64,000 nucleotides of DNA from Terriglobia bacterium (GCA_020072655.1 JAIQGH010000005.1:1-64000), one strand, 5' to 3'. Shown: positions 1-7,681, counted from the stretch's first letter. Notes: generated by a model from the letters alone, not told the origin. Numbers and translations: made by a program.

Positions 1-138
1 CGCTCCGTCCTCGACCTGGTGAGCAAGATCCTGAGCTACGTGCGGCTCTACAACCGCAACGCCCAGCCCTTTCGCTGGACCTACCGCAACCCGCGAAAGC
101 GAATTCATGTTTCACCTATTTCGGTAACGCGACACTAG
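1..138 (+). pseudogene. IS630-family transposase, C-terminal fragment
   Basis: An open frame runs from the window edge to TAG at 136-138 and encodes 45 residues containing the block YVRLYNRNAQPFRWTYRNP. That block is typical of the C-terminus of IS630/Tc1-mariner-type DDE transposases, where the last helix is followed by a W-T-Y segment. The remainder, including the DDE residues, would lie to the left of the window, so it cannot be decided whether the element is intact. No inverted repeat was recognised to its right, and the next gene is a chromosomal-type oxidoreductase on the other strand. Confidence 0.7.
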
Positions 139-220
139 CGCCGGGTGCCGGCTCCGAAATCTATGATGATTGCCTTGCGGTTCTTACCCTAAGCCCTCGC
201 AGTTCGATAGCCCCGTATTC

Positions 221-248
221 CATCTACCGCATGCCGCCTACCGCTTTC
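221..248. repeat. short heptamer-periodic array
   Basis: Four consecutive 7-bp units (CATCTAC, CGCATGC, CGCCTAC, CGCTTTC) end exactly at the stop codon of the neighbouring SDR gene. The unit type resembles CATCTAC-like units at 48571-48592. This is a weak single-sided example of the heptamer arrays found elsewhere in the window. Confidence 0.4.
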
Positions 249-992
249 TCACGGAATGGACTTCCCGCCGTCCACAGCGATGACTTGGCCAGTGATGTAA
301 TCAGCGTGTGTCACCAAGAAGAGAACCGCCGCAGCGATATCCTCAGGGCGGCCGGCTTTCTGAAGAGGCGTGGTCTTGAGGACGTTCTCGGTCCAGGGGC
401 CGCGCTCTTCTCCCGGAAAGAGGATCGAGCCGGGCGCCACACTGTTTACTCGGATGTGGGGGGCCAGCGCTTTCGCCAGGCAGCGCGTCGCCATGATGAG
501 CCCGGCCTTCGAGGCGCAGTAGTGCGTGTAACTGGGCCAGGCTTCGAGCCCTCCGAGCGACGAGATATTAATGATTGTGCCGCTCTTCTGGCGCATCATG
601 AGGCGCGCCGCCGCCTGGGCACAGAAGAACGGCCCCTTTAGGTTGATGCCCAGAACGCGGTCCCAATCCTTCTCTGAGAGTTCATGCCATTTGCGCTCGA
701 AGAAAACCCCCGCATTGTTGACGAGGATGTCGAGGCGAGCGAACTCCTTTTCGACTGCGCGGAACATGGCGCGGATCTGCGGAGGCTTGGCGACATCCGC
801 GCGGATAGCGAGTGAATCGACTCCCAGTGCCCGGATTTCCCGCACCGTCTCGAGCGCCTTCGCCCGAGACTGATGGTAGTTCACTACCACATTCGCTCCG
901 GCGCGCGCGAGCGTCAGCGCAATGACCCGCCCCATCCGCCGTCCGCCGCCCGTCACGAGGGCCACTTGACCATGCAAGGGTGAATCGCTCAT
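249..992 (-). CDS. SDR family NAD(P)-dependent oxidoreductase
   Basis: This 247-residue protein is a classical short-chain dehydrogenase/reductase. The Rossmann cofactor motif TGGGRRMG is at residues 14-21, NNAG at 92-95, and the catalytic Ser (about 145), Tyr158 and Lys162 (YCASK) are all present. The C-terminal ITGQVIAVDGG segment is also typical. The arginines after the glycine motif hint at NADP(H) preference, as in FabG- or pteridine-reductase-like SDRs, but the substrate cannot be inferred. The gene stands alone on the minus strand and its stop abuts a short heptamer array. A cytosolic homotetramer is usual for the family. Confidence 0.88.
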   Translation of the reverse strand: MSDSPLHGQVALVTGGGRRMGRVIALTLARAGANVVVNYHQSRAKALETVREIRALGVDSLAIRADVAKPPQIRAMFRAVEKEFARLDILVNNAGVFFERKWHELSEKDWDRVLGINLKGPFFCAQAAARLMMRQKSGTIINISSLGGLEAWPSYTHYCASKAGLIMATRCLAKALAPHIRVNSVAPGSILFPGEERGPWTENVLKTTPLQKAGRPEDIAAAVLFLVTHADYITGQVIAVDGGKSIP

Positions 993-1023
993 AGCATAGG
1001 AATTGATATCACGATCTCACGGA

Positions 1024-1058
1024 ATTGAAAATTGAAGATTGATAATTGATAATTGGGG
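1024..1058. repeat. left heptamer array flanking the S23-family gene
   Basis: Five tandem 7-bp units of the form ATTGNNN (ATTGAAA, ATTGAAG, ATTGATA, ATTGATA, ATTGGGG) occur without a break. The reverse-complement array lies at 1480-1514, so the S23-family gene sits between inverted arrays. Confidence 0.75.
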
Positions 1059-1106
1059 GCTCCGCTGCTCTGCCGCTACATTTGAGCCGAGGCTCGGGAG
1101 AGGTCA

Positions 1107-1469
1107 TTGCCGGTAAACGCCGAACAGCTCAAAGCGAGAACAAAGGCCTTTGCGCTCCGGGTGATCAAGATGGCAGGGGCACTCCCCCGCCAGCCCGCCG
1201 CGCGAGTGATTGGAGACCAGATTGTTCGCTCGGCAACGTCCGTCGGTGCGAACTACCGGGGCGCCTGTCGAGCGCAGTCACGGGCAATGTTCGCAGCGAA
1301 GCTCGCAATCGTCGAAGAAGAAGCAGACGAGACCCTCTACTGGTTGGAACTGCTGGCAGAATCGGGACTCATCAAGCCGGCGCGCTTGCAGGCGCTCATG
1401 GATGAGGCGCGCCAGATCGTGGCAATCGTTACGGCCTCCCGAAAAACGACCCAAACGCGTGGAAGCTAG
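1107..1469 (+). CDS. four helix bundle protein (23S rRNA intervening-sequence / S23 family)
   Basis: The 120-residue product matches the S23/IVP four-helix-bundle family, with the landmarks IGDQIVRSATSVGANYRGACRAQS at about 36-58 and EADETLYWLELLAESG at about 73-88. Relatives are encoded inside 23S rRNA intervening sequences or stand alone, and the Avd protein of diversity-generating retroelements has the same fold and binds nucleic acid. No reverse transcriptase or 23S rRNA gene is near, so it is a stand-alone copy. The start chosen is TTG at 1107, preceded by GGGAGAGG at 1096-1103; the next Met would cut off helix 1. The gene is bracketed by inverted heptamer arrays, suggesting a small mobile cassette. 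Function is unproven. Confidence 0.85.
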   Translation: MPVNAEQLKARTKAFALRVIKMAGALPRQPAARVIGDQIVRSATSVGANYRGACRAQSRAMFAAKLAIVEEEADETLYWLELLAESGLIKPARLQALMDEARQIVAIVTASRKTTQTRGS

Positions 1470-1479
1470 CCGTGCGGTG

Positions 1480-1514
1480 ATCAATCTTCAATTGGCAATC
1501 ATCAATCATCAATG
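1480..1514. repeat. right heptamer array flanking the S23-family gene
   Basis: Five 7-bp units of the form NNCAATN (ATCAATC, TTCAATT, GGCAATC, ATCAATC, ATCAATG) are the reverse complement class of the array at 1024-1058. The last unit contains an ATG in frame with bshB1, which is one reason to place the bshB1 start further down at 1533. Confidence 0.75.
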
Positions 1515-1532
1515 CGCGATACCGGAGAGATC

Positions 1533-2246
1533 ATGGAACTGGACCTGTTGTCGATCGCTGCTCATCCCGACGACACCGAGCTCACTTGCGGGGGCACGGT
1601 CATCAAGATGGCGGAAGCGGGCTACAAGGTGGGTGCCCTGGATCTGACTGCAGGCGAGACGGGCACACGCGGGAATGCCGCCCTTCGCGAACGCGAGGCT
1701 GCGGAAGCCGCGAAGGTGATGGGCCTCGTGCATCGCGAGAACCTTCATCTTCCGGACGCGGGCGTCGAGGACCGACGCGAGTACAAACTGAAAATTGCGC
1801 AGCGCATTCGGGCCTTGCGGCCGCGCACGGTGATTCTGCCGTATTGGGACGGCCGCCACCCGGATCATTACACCGCCGGCCGGATTGGCTACGAGGCTTG
1901 CTTCCTCGCCGGGCTGGCTCGGCTCTCGCTGGAGGGTCGTCCGCACCGGCCGCTTAAGATCATCTACTCGACCCTCTATGTCCCCGCGGTCACACCCACC
2001 TTCGTTGTGGATATCACGCCCCAGCTCAACAAGAAGCTGAAGGCCATCCTCTGCTATTCGTCGCAGTTCTCGTCGCCCAAGGACATGCAGAACCTCTTCC
2101 CTGCCCGCGCCGACCTGCGCGAACGCGTCGCATCCTTGGCCCGCCACTTCGGCCTCATGATCGGCGTCCGCTACGGTGAGCCTTTCGTTACCCGAGAACC
2201 CGCCCAGGTGGAGGACGTCGTCAATATGCCGGTCAGATCGATTTAG
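1533..2246 (+). CDS. bshB1: bacillithiol biosynthesis deacetylase BshB1
   Basis: The 237-residue protein belongs to the PIG-L/LmbE zinc deacetylase family and closely follows the BshB1 pattern. AHPDD (residues 10-14) supplies zinc ligands and the catalytic Asp, and HPDHYTAG (109-116) supplies the third ligand. BshB1 hydrolyses N-acetylglucosaminyl-malate to glucosaminyl-malate, the second step of bacillithiol synthesis, in the cytosol. ATG 1533 is preferred because GGAGAG lies just upstream and MELDLLSIAAHPDD matches normal family N-termini; the earlier ATG at 1512 lies in a repeat array. BshA and BshC are not in this window. Confidence 0.87.
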   Translation: MELDLLSIAAHPDDTELTCGGTVIKMAEAGYKVGALDLTAGETGTRGNAALREREAAEAAKVMGLVHRENLHLPDAGVEDRREYKLKIAQRIRALRPRTVILPYWDGRHPDHYTAGRIGYEACFLAGLARLSLEGRPHRPLKIIYSTLYVPAVTPTFVVDITPQLNKKLKAILCYSSQFSSPKDMQNLFPARADLRERVASLARHFGLMIGVRYGEPFVTREPAQVEDVVNMPVRSI

Positions 2247-2316
2247 GCGGGCCGGACTGCTTAGGAGGAACACCTCGCTGCCACCAATGGCCGACTCCCA
2301 TTTCTCTGCCCCCGGG

Positions 2317-2409
2317 AAGGCTGAAAGCTGGGCGCTGAGGCTACGTTAGGTGTTGACGAATCTTGACCTGCGAGTTTCTAATTCCCAATTTCCAGTTTCA
2401 AAGTTCCCC
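2317..2409. repeat. two heptamer-periodic stretches between bshB1 and dedA
   Basis: Units ending in GCTG (AAGGCTG, AAAGCTG, GGCGCTG) occupy 2317-2337, and units of the TTTCCAA type occupy 2375-2409 (TTTCTAA, TTCCCAA, TTTCCAG, TTTCAAA, GTTCCCC). They fill the space between convergent bshB1 and dedA. No other feature was seen there. Confidence 0.5.
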
Positions 2410-2412
2410 ATC

Positions 2413-3036
2413 CTAGGCCGCGCCGAGGCGGTTCTTCCACCGATTGTGAACGAACCAGATGGCGCCGATGACCAGCACAATCCCCAGGACCGAATCGAAG
2501 CGGTGGAAGTAGTCGCGGAGTCGAGGCCAGTGCTCGCCGAGCTGCAGGCCGGCGTAAGCAAGCGCAAAACACCAGGGCAGCGACCCGAGGAACGTGAAGA
2601 GATGGAAGCGGAAAACGTTCATGCGCGCAATGCCCGCCGGCAGCGCGATAAAAGTGCGGACGACGGGCAGTAATCGCGCGATGAAAACTGCCCACTCTCC
2701 GTAGCGCGCAAAAAACCGGTCCGCCATCTTCAGGTCGTGGCGTGTAATGAGGACGTAGCGGCCGTAACGCTCGATGAGCGGCCTGCCACCCCAAGAGCCG
2801 AGGTAATAAGCCACCAGCGAGCCGAGATTGCAGCCCACCGCCCCGGCCACCGCAACCCAAGCCAGTTTGAAGCGTCCCAGGAAAACCAGATAGCCGGAAA
2901 ACGGCATGATCACTTCCGAGGGTAGCGGAACGCACGCCGACTCGATCGCCATTAGAAGGACGATCCCGAAGTAGCCCGTACCGCCAATGAAGGTCGTAAT
3001 AAAGTGGGCGAGAAACTCCAGGATGGATGTAACCAT
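2413..3036 (-). CDS. DedA family (VTT domain) inner membrane protein
   Basis: The 207-residue polytopic protein has the DedA/VTT hallmarks: an N-terminal membrane segment, the E(S)ACVPLPSEVIMPFSGYL motif at about 32-50, a central G-x-Y-L-G-S-W region, the FxRLLPVVRTFIALPAGIARM block at about 118-139, and a C-terminal membrane helix with a basic end. DedA proteins act in membrane homeostasis; some members flip polyprenyl phosphate or phosphatidylethanolamine. Which lipid is used here cannot be read from the sequence. It is convergent with bshB1 and separated from it by heptamer repeats. Confidence 0.88.
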   Translation of the reverse strand: MVTSILEFLAHFITTFIGGTGYFGIVLLMAIESACVPLPSEVIMPFSGYLVFLGRFKLAWVAVAGAVGCNLGSLVAYYLGSWGGRPLIERYGRYVLITRHDLKMADRFFARYGEWAVFIARLLPVVRTFIALPAGIARMNVFRFHLFTFLGSLPWCFALAYAGLQLGEHWPRLRDYFHRFDSVLGIVLVIGAIWFVHNRWKNRLGAA

Positions 3037-3126
3037 GCAGTGGTCGCAGCTTGGCAGCCTTGAAAAACCGCGTCGAGAGGGGGTTCAGCTGCCCCCCATC
3101 GTGCCGCGGTGCAAGGTGCAGGCGCC

Positions 3127-3348
3127 CTAAAACGCCTCCGCTTCCTGAGCGAAGACAAACCCCGGGAGGGTCACCCCGTCACCCGCCTTGTCCACTTTGA
3201 CGCGCCGGAGGTCCGCGTCGCCCCCACCCACCTTGCGAAGCACCGCATAGGAGGCAAACACTTCTGAGTAGACCTTAGTGACCAACCACGTATCGCCCGT
3301 CTCGTTGAACTTCCAGAGTTGACCCAACTGAATCGAGGAAACCGCCAC
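3127..3348 (-). CDS. small conserved-looking hypothetical protein, GTG start
   Basis: This 73-residue ORF encodes a compact domain with the segments IQLGQLWKFNETGDTWLVTKVY and YAVLRKVG...RRVKV, alternating hydrophobic strands suggestive of a small beta-barrel. The frame is open up to 3465, but GTG at 3348 is preferred because AAGGAG lies 9 bases upstream at the expected spacing. It is divergent from the M48 protease gene and close to dedA. No function is assigned. I have the impression of similar short proteins in related genomes but cannot verify this. Confidence 0.55.
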   Translation of the reverse strand: MAVSSIQLGQLWKFNETGDTWLVTKVYSEVFASYAVLRKVGGGDADLRRVKVDKAGDGVTLPGFVFAQEAEAF

Positions 3349-3589
3349 GGGTCTCAACTCCTTGATTAGATTCGGTCGTGCCACCAGCCGGCCCAAGCTG
3401 CGCCCAGCCGGATTCCCATACCAAAGGCTGCGCGCTACTCTATCCGGGGCGGGAAGCGCAGTCAATAGCGGTGGGCACCGAGCATTTTACCTGGCAGAGG
3501 TTCGCGAGATGAAGGATTGCCCAGATGCCCCATCTTTCCCCCCGCCTCTGGAGTATAATCAGGCGGAACTCGCTCGCAGGAGTACTGAC

Positions 3590-4591
3590 ATGAAAGCACG
3601 CACGTCGGCCTTGCTGCTGGTATTGGCCCTGTTCGGGTCAAGCCTGCCCGTCCTGGCGCAAAGTAAAGACAAAAAGCATGACGTGGACGCCATCGGCGAC
3701 CGGCGGGTGGCCCATCGCAGCATCATCTCCCAGGAAAAAGAGATCGCCATGGGAAAGCAGTACGCGACGGAGATCGACCACTCGGCGAAAATGATCACGG
3801 ACCCGATGGTCACCGAGTTCGTGAACCGCCTGGCCCAGAATGTCGCGCAAAACTCTGACCTGACGATCCCCCTCACCGTGAAGGTGATTGATTCGCCCGA
3901 ATTGAACGCCTTCGCGCTGCCCGGGGGATTCCTCTACGTCAACAGCGGGCTGATTCTGGCCGCCGACGAGGAAGCGCAGGTGGCGGGAGTGGTCGCGCAT
4001 GAGATCGCCCACGTGGCGGCGCGCCATTGGGCGTCCCAGATGACCAAGGCCTCCCTGCTCCAGTACGCCATGATTCCGCTCATCTTCGTCCCTATGTCGT
4101 ATCCGGTGTATCTGGGCGCCGCGAACGCCCTCAACATCGGGATTCCCATCGCCTTCCTGAAATTCAGCCGGGGAGCGGAGGCCGAGGCGGACATGCTCGG
4201 CATCCAATACATGTACAAGGCAGGCTACGATCCCAGCGCGTATGTCTCGTTCTTCTCCAAGGTCATCGACCAGGAGCGCCATAGTCCGGGAAGTGTCCCC
4301 AAAATCTTCACCGACCACCCACCCACACCGGATCGGATCATTTCCTCGGAAAAAGAGATCCAAACGGTTCTTCCTCAACGCGAACAGTACCTAGTCTCGA
4401 GGTCCGAATTTGACGATGTGAAAACCCGGCTGCAAACGCTCCTTACGGTCAACCGGAGGGGCGAAAAGAAAGAGGGGCCAACGCTCCGCAAGCGCGAGCC
4501 CAGCGACCGGACCGATACCGACACTCAGACAACCACGGGCGACCAGAACAAGACGGAGGACAAACCACCCGTCTTGCGCCGGCGCGATTGA
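3590..4591 (+). CDS. M48 family metalloprotease, secreted/periplasmic
   Basis: From ATG 3590 (AGGAG at 3578-3582) the product has 333 residues. A Sec signal peptide (MKARTSALLLVLALFGSSLPVLAQ) is followed by a peptidase M48 domain with zinc motif HEIAH at 137-141 and the third-ligand region RGAEAEADMLG near residue 200. A basic, low-complexity tail rich in K/R/D/T follows. The architecture resembles BepA/LoiP-like periplasmic proteases that monitor outer-membrane proteins, but lacks the TPR domain of BepA. The frame is open 76 codons further upstream, but that part does not look coding and overlaps the divergent small gene. A TATAAT-like sequence lies near 3553-3558. Confidence 0.87.
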   Translation: MKARTSALLLVLALFGSSLPVLAQSKDKKHDVDAIGDRRVAHRSIISQEKEIAMGKQYATEIDHSAKMITDPMVTEFVNRLAQNVAQNSDLTIPLTVKVIDSPELNAFALPGGFLYVNSGLILAADEEAQVAGVVAHEIAHVAARHWASQMTKASLLQYAMIPLIFVPMSYPVYLGAANALNIGIPIAFLKFSRGAEAEADMLGIQYMYKAGYDPSAYVSFFSKVIDQERHSPGSVPKIFTDHPPTPDRIISSEKEIQTVLPQREQYLVSRSEFDDVKTRLQTLLTVNRRGEKKEGPTLRKREPSDRTDTDTQTTTGDQNKTEDKPPVLRRRD

Positions 4592-4875
4592 TCGGCGACG
4601 AACTCGTTTTCATTGACAGGCAGCCTGGGGGAATCCTGGAAATGTAGGGCCGCCCTTTCGGGCGGGATTCCGGGCCGAAGAGTCTGTGTGAAAACCGAGC
4701 GTTGGCGTCAGGGCGGGGTTTTAACCGTGCTGCAACGCGAGCGTTCTCAATATCCTTCTTGCGGCTTTAGCCGCTGCGGGGGGTAGTCTTCGTGCTTCTC
4801 CCACGGACGCGAACGCCCTGCGCTCCAAGCCTGCCGTCCGCCTTGGGATTCGCGAGGCTCTTGAGACGCGGAATA
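4592..4875. repeat. intergenic hairpin-rich repeat
   Basis: No gene was found in these 284 bases between the convergent M48 and DUF507 genes. The stretch holds several short hairpins: CCGCCC-TTTC-GGGCGG (about 4652-4667), a GGGGTTTTAACC segment (about 4717-4728) and GCGGCTTTAGCCGC (about 4760-4773). Such strings of GC hairpins with AAAGCCGC and GGTTAAAACC cores look like a dispersed intergenic repeat of the host, and may also help terminate both flanking transcripts. Confidence 0.4.
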
Positions 4876-5175
4876 CTAGGTGCGCGGTCCCGTGGCAGGC
4901 AGGATCCCCAGCTTGCGCAATTCGTCTGAGTAGTATTTGCGGTAGAGGATGTCCCACTCCGCGCCGCCCTCGGGGATCGTGCGCTTCTGCGAAGTGATGC
5001 GCTGGCGGACTCCTTCGTCGATCTTTTCTTCCTCGTGGAGGAGATCGTTGATGGCTTTGACGATTTCCTGGCGAATGTTGTTCGGCTCGTCGAAGATCTC
5101 GATTTCGTCAAGCTCGTCGAACGCCGCCATGACGCGGTGCGAAAGCTGGATGACCTTCTCGTGGGTCAGCTTCAT
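4876..5175 (-). CDS. DUF507 family protein (copy 2)
   Basis: The 99-residue protein is mostly helical and charged. It shares the DUF507 pattern of its upstream neighbour: a KVIQLSHRV-type N-terminal helix, a central EIVKAINDLLHEEEKIDEGVRQRI helix and a Y-YSDELRKLGIL ending. DUF507 proteins are small cytosolic proteins, usually encoded as adjacent pairs; their function is not known to me. The gene follows the other copy with a 15-base gap, so they probably form an operon. No clear ribosome binding site precedes the ATG. Confidence 0.78.
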   Translation of the reverse strand: MKLTHEKVIQLSHRVMAAFDELDEIEIFDEPNNIRQEIVKAINDLLHEEEKIDEGVRQRITSQKRTIPEGGAEWDILYRKYYSDELRKLGILPATGPRT

Positions 5176-5190
5176 ACCGGTTGAGAAAAC

Positions 5191-5469
5191 CTAGAGAATC
5201 ACCTTCCGCTCGCGGACGAGCTGTTTCTTCACTTTCTTGAACATCTCCTCGTAGGAAGCGCCCATTTGTTTCATTTCATCGCCGTGCTCCTCGAGGATTT
5301 GCCGGACCTCATCGTTGATGCGATCCTCAACCGTCAGCTCGTCAAGCATCACCTGTGATATAACTTCCGTAACGTATTCCGGCTGTTCGTATTGGACCAG
5401 CTTGGCCTCGCTGAGCCGCTTGAGGAGTTGCTTGGCCATGTAGGCCACATATTCGCGGGGCAAATGCAT
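5191..5469 (-). CDS. DUF507 family protein (copy 1)
   Basis: Translation from ATG 5469 gives 92 residues beginning MHLPREYVAYMAKQLLKRL, the usual DUF507 N-terminus, followed by VMLDELTVEDRINDEVRQILEEH and a lysine-rich C-terminal helix. The open frame extends 22 codons further up, but that extension does not resemble the family. It is first of a two-gene DUF507 operon upstream of which tRNA genes lie on the opposite strand. Function unknown; the acidic/basic helical pattern suggests a protein that dimerises or binds a partner (inference). Confidence 0.78.
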   Translation of the reverse strand: MHLPREYVAYMAKQLLKRLSEAKLVQYEQPEYVTEVISQVMLDELTVEDRINDEVRQILEEHGDEMKQMGASYEEMFKKVKKQLVRERKVIL

Positions 5470-5598
5470 AGAAAGGGAGCGCGTCCTTGACGCTTGAAAC
5501 ACCCTAGTGTATATTCTGAACTTTGGGAGTGTCAAGGTTGGAGCGCTGTCGGACCGGCCGTCCGCGACTTCCGCGCAGGCTGGGTTCGAACGGGACGG

Positions 5599-5675
5599 GG
5601 GCGGTTAGCTCAGTTGGTCAGAGCGTCTGCCTTACAAGCAGAAGGTCATCCGTTCGAGCCGGATACCGCCCACCA
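5599..5675 (+). tRNA. tRNA-Val (TAC anticodon)
   Basis: A full cloverleaf can be drawn: acceptor GGGCGGT/ACCGCCC, D-stem GCTC/GAGC, anticodon stem TCTGC/GCAGA with loop CTTACAA (anticodon TAC, reading Val GUA codons), and T-stem ATCCG/CGGAT with loop TTCGAGC. The CCA end is encoded (5673-5675). Confidence 0.96.
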
Positions 5676-5683
5676 AACGGATC

Positions 5684-5815
5684 GGGCCATTGAGCCCTTG
5701 AATCATTGGGTCATCTGAAGAAAGCGAAGGACACGCGTCATGGAGTCATGGCGAAGGCTTCGTTCAAGATGGAGACTCAATCGCTCCATGACCCGATCGC
5801 TCAATAGCTCAGTGG
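5684..5815. repeat. inverted heptamer-periodic arrays between the two tRNA genes
   Basis: 5684-5718 and 5774-5815 both show 7-bp phasing with words such as TTGAATC, ATTGGGT, GACTCAA, ATGACCC and GATCGCT; the second block carries the reverse-complement words of the first. Related words recur at 48660-48716. The arrays occupy nearly the whole spacer between tRNA-Val and tRNA-Asp. Confidence 0.5.
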
Positions 5816-5820
5816 CGTCA

Positions 5821-5897
5821 GGGGACGTAGTTCAGCTGGTTAGAACGCATGCCTGTCACGCATGAGGTCGCGGGTTCGAGTCCCGTCGTCCCCGCCA
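5821..5897 (+). tRNA. tRNA-Asp (GTC anticodon)
   Basis: Cloverleaf: acceptor GGGGACG/CGTCCCC, D-stem GTTC/GAAC, anticodon stem CATGC/GCATG with loop CTGTCAC (anticodon GTC), and T-stem GCGGG/CCCGT with one G-T pair and loop TTCGAGT. Discriminator G and an encoded CCA end at 5897. Both tRNAs lie on the plus strand and may be co-transcribed. Confidence 0.96.
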
Positions 5898-6415
5898 TTC
5901 TTTCCGCTAACTTGGCGTGAGCAAGCCTTTTCCGAAAAGTACAAGATGGTACAAGTTACATCGTCCATTGTTGTACGTCCCCAAAAACAGTGTCCTGCTG
6001 AACTTGAATCAGATTCCTCGACAGGATAACCATTATACTGCCTGAGCCTGGTCGACCGTCCCCCCGCAGGTGCAGATTTCTTGCACTTCCATTCCACGAC
6101 CTCATCGGTGGGTTTCACGCCCTCTTGATCCAGGATTCTTCGCCGAGAACGGCGATTGAAGGGCGACTTCGTGCGGGATCAAACCAGGATGGCGGGCTGA
6201 GAGATTCCCTTAGGCGGCGCGCCATGGTGGCGAAGCCGCTTCCGCCTCCACAGCAATAGTTGTTCACGCCGTGCGCTTCCATTTCTCGGAACTGGTGACA
6301 GATCTTGCGAACGACGTCCCTCTGCGGTAAATTGGAATGGCTGTAATCATGAGGTCGTCACCCCCGAGAGTTGCCGTACTGAGCCGACTGATTCTCGACG
6401 GGGAAGGGCTGAATT
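5898..6415. other. non-coding stretch between tRNA-Asp and sat
   Basis: No convincing gene was found in these 518 bases. Open frames here (for example antisense across tRNA-Asp) have no family resemblance, and no integrase was seen next to the tRNA. The interval lies downstream of sat on the minus strand and probably contains its transcription end, but no strong hairpin with a T-run was recognised. Confidence 0.4.
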
Positions 6416-7681
6416 CTATTCCTTCGCCTCTCCAGTGGCGAACTTGTTGAGTTTCACTTCCACCTTTTCTTCCAGGCTGTCGTAGTACTCCTTCAGAATC
6501 GCGATCACCTCCGGCTTGGAGAACTCCGAGGGCACAGGCTTGCCTTCGCTCATGAGTTTGCGGAGCATCGTGCCCGAGAGCAGCAAACGGGCTCCGCCCT
6601 TGTAGGCACCGTTCTCGTCGATGACTGCCTTGCTGTCGTGCGGGCAAGTCTTCATCGAAGCCATGGTGCCGCACTCGTAACAATAGAATGTCCAATCCAT
6701 GCAAAGCGGCCGCAGCACGAGCGCACCAGTGGGAATCTCATTGAAGATGTTCTGGGCGTCGAAGGGGCCGTAGTAGTCACCCACGCCCGCATGGTCGCGG
6801 CCCACGATTAGGTGCGAGCAGCCGTAGTTCTGTCGGAACACGGCGTGGAGCAGGGCCTCGCGGGGGCCGCCCTAGCGCATCTCCATCGGGTAGCCGCCTT
6901 GCACGACTCGGTCTCGCCGGAAGTACTTGTTGACGAGCGCCTCGATGGCTTTCACGCGCACTTCGGCCGGAATGTCACCCGGCTTGAGTTTGCCGACGAG
7001 TTGGTGGATATAAACACCATCGCAGACCTCGATGGCTACCCAGGCCAGATACGCGTGCGAACCGTGCATGGGATTGCGAAGTTGCAGCGCCGCCACCGTG
7101 CTCCAGCCGCGCTCCTCGAAGACCTTACGTGCCTCGTGGGGCCGCTGGTAAATCCCCTTGAACATCTCCGGATAGTAGGACTCCGAGACCACCTTAACCG
7201 GGCCCGCGAGGTTCACCGGGCCTTGCTCCAAAACCTTCAGGACACCCGGGTGTGCCGAGTCGGTGGTTCGGAAGATTTGTTTGCACTCATATTCCTTGTC
7301 GATGCCATATTTCTCAGTGACTCTCATGGTCCCCATGGTGGATTCTGTCTCGATGTCCCACAGGGCCACTTCCTCGCCGAGATGAATGGATCTGGCCAGG
7401 TCCTCCGTCGTGGAGAGAGTGATGGGGATCGGCCAGAACAGGCCGCGCTTGCTCGGCATGCTGTAAGTCTCGCAGCACGCTGACCAGTCCTCTCTCCCCA
7501 TGAAACCGTCGAGCGGAGTGAATGCCCCGATTCCCATCATGATCAGGTCGCTGGTCTCACGGCTGGTCATGGGAACCTTTTTCATGGTCTGCGCTCTCTT
7601 GAGCTCCGCGTCGCGGGCTGCACCCTCAAGAAGGAGCGGCTTCAACGAAGACCCGCCATGTGGTGGAACCAATTTGCTCAT
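6416..7681 (-). CDS. sat: sulfate adenylyltransferase (ATP sulfurylase, dissimilatory type), interrupted by one in-frame TAG
   Basis: ATP sulfurylase interconverts sulfate plus ATP with APS plus PPi. The N-terminal part (7681-6875) begins [10 protein letters not shown] and contains the nucleotide-binding block [14 protein letters not shown]. The C-terminal part (6841-6416) contains [28 protein letters not shown]. Both halves are in one frame and are separated only by TAG at 6872-6874, where relatives read M-R-Y-A-G-P-R-E; here it reads M-R-stop-G-G-P-R-E with all flanking residues conserved. One base change from TAC/TAT explains it. The C-terminal half has a CxxC...C-P-H zinc-ribbon-like segment typical of dissimilatory Sat. 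Total length would be about 421 residues. GGGGAGG at about 7690-7696 precedes ATG 7681. Last gene of the aprB-aprA-sat cluster. It may be a recent nonsense mutation, a sequencing error or a read-through codon. Confidence 0.85.
6872..6874 (-). other. in-frame amber codon within sat
   Basis: The minus-strand reading is ATG CGC TAG GGC GGC CCC CGC GAG. The stop stands at a conserved aromatic position between the two halves of Sat, and no frameshift is involved. Confidence 0.85.

Noticed and set aside
1107-1469. Diversity-generating retroelement accessory protein (Avd)
   Set aside because: The fold family fits, but there is no reverse transcriptase, template repeat or variable repeat in the vicinity.
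5494-5718. ORF across tRNA-Val
   Set aside because: It contains the translated tRNA sequence (GRLAQLVRASALQAEGHPFEPD), a well-known artefact.
5840-6118. ORF antisense to tRNA-Asp ending GTRTRDLMRDRHAF
   Set aside because: The end is the reverse translation of the tRNA; the rest has no family resemblance, and no integrase motif was found.
6872-6874. TAG in sat as a pyrrolysine or genome-wide reassigned codon
   Set aside because: No pyl genes are visible, and TAG ends other genes here (for example hyuA and the S23-family gene). Read-through remains possible but reassignment is not supported.
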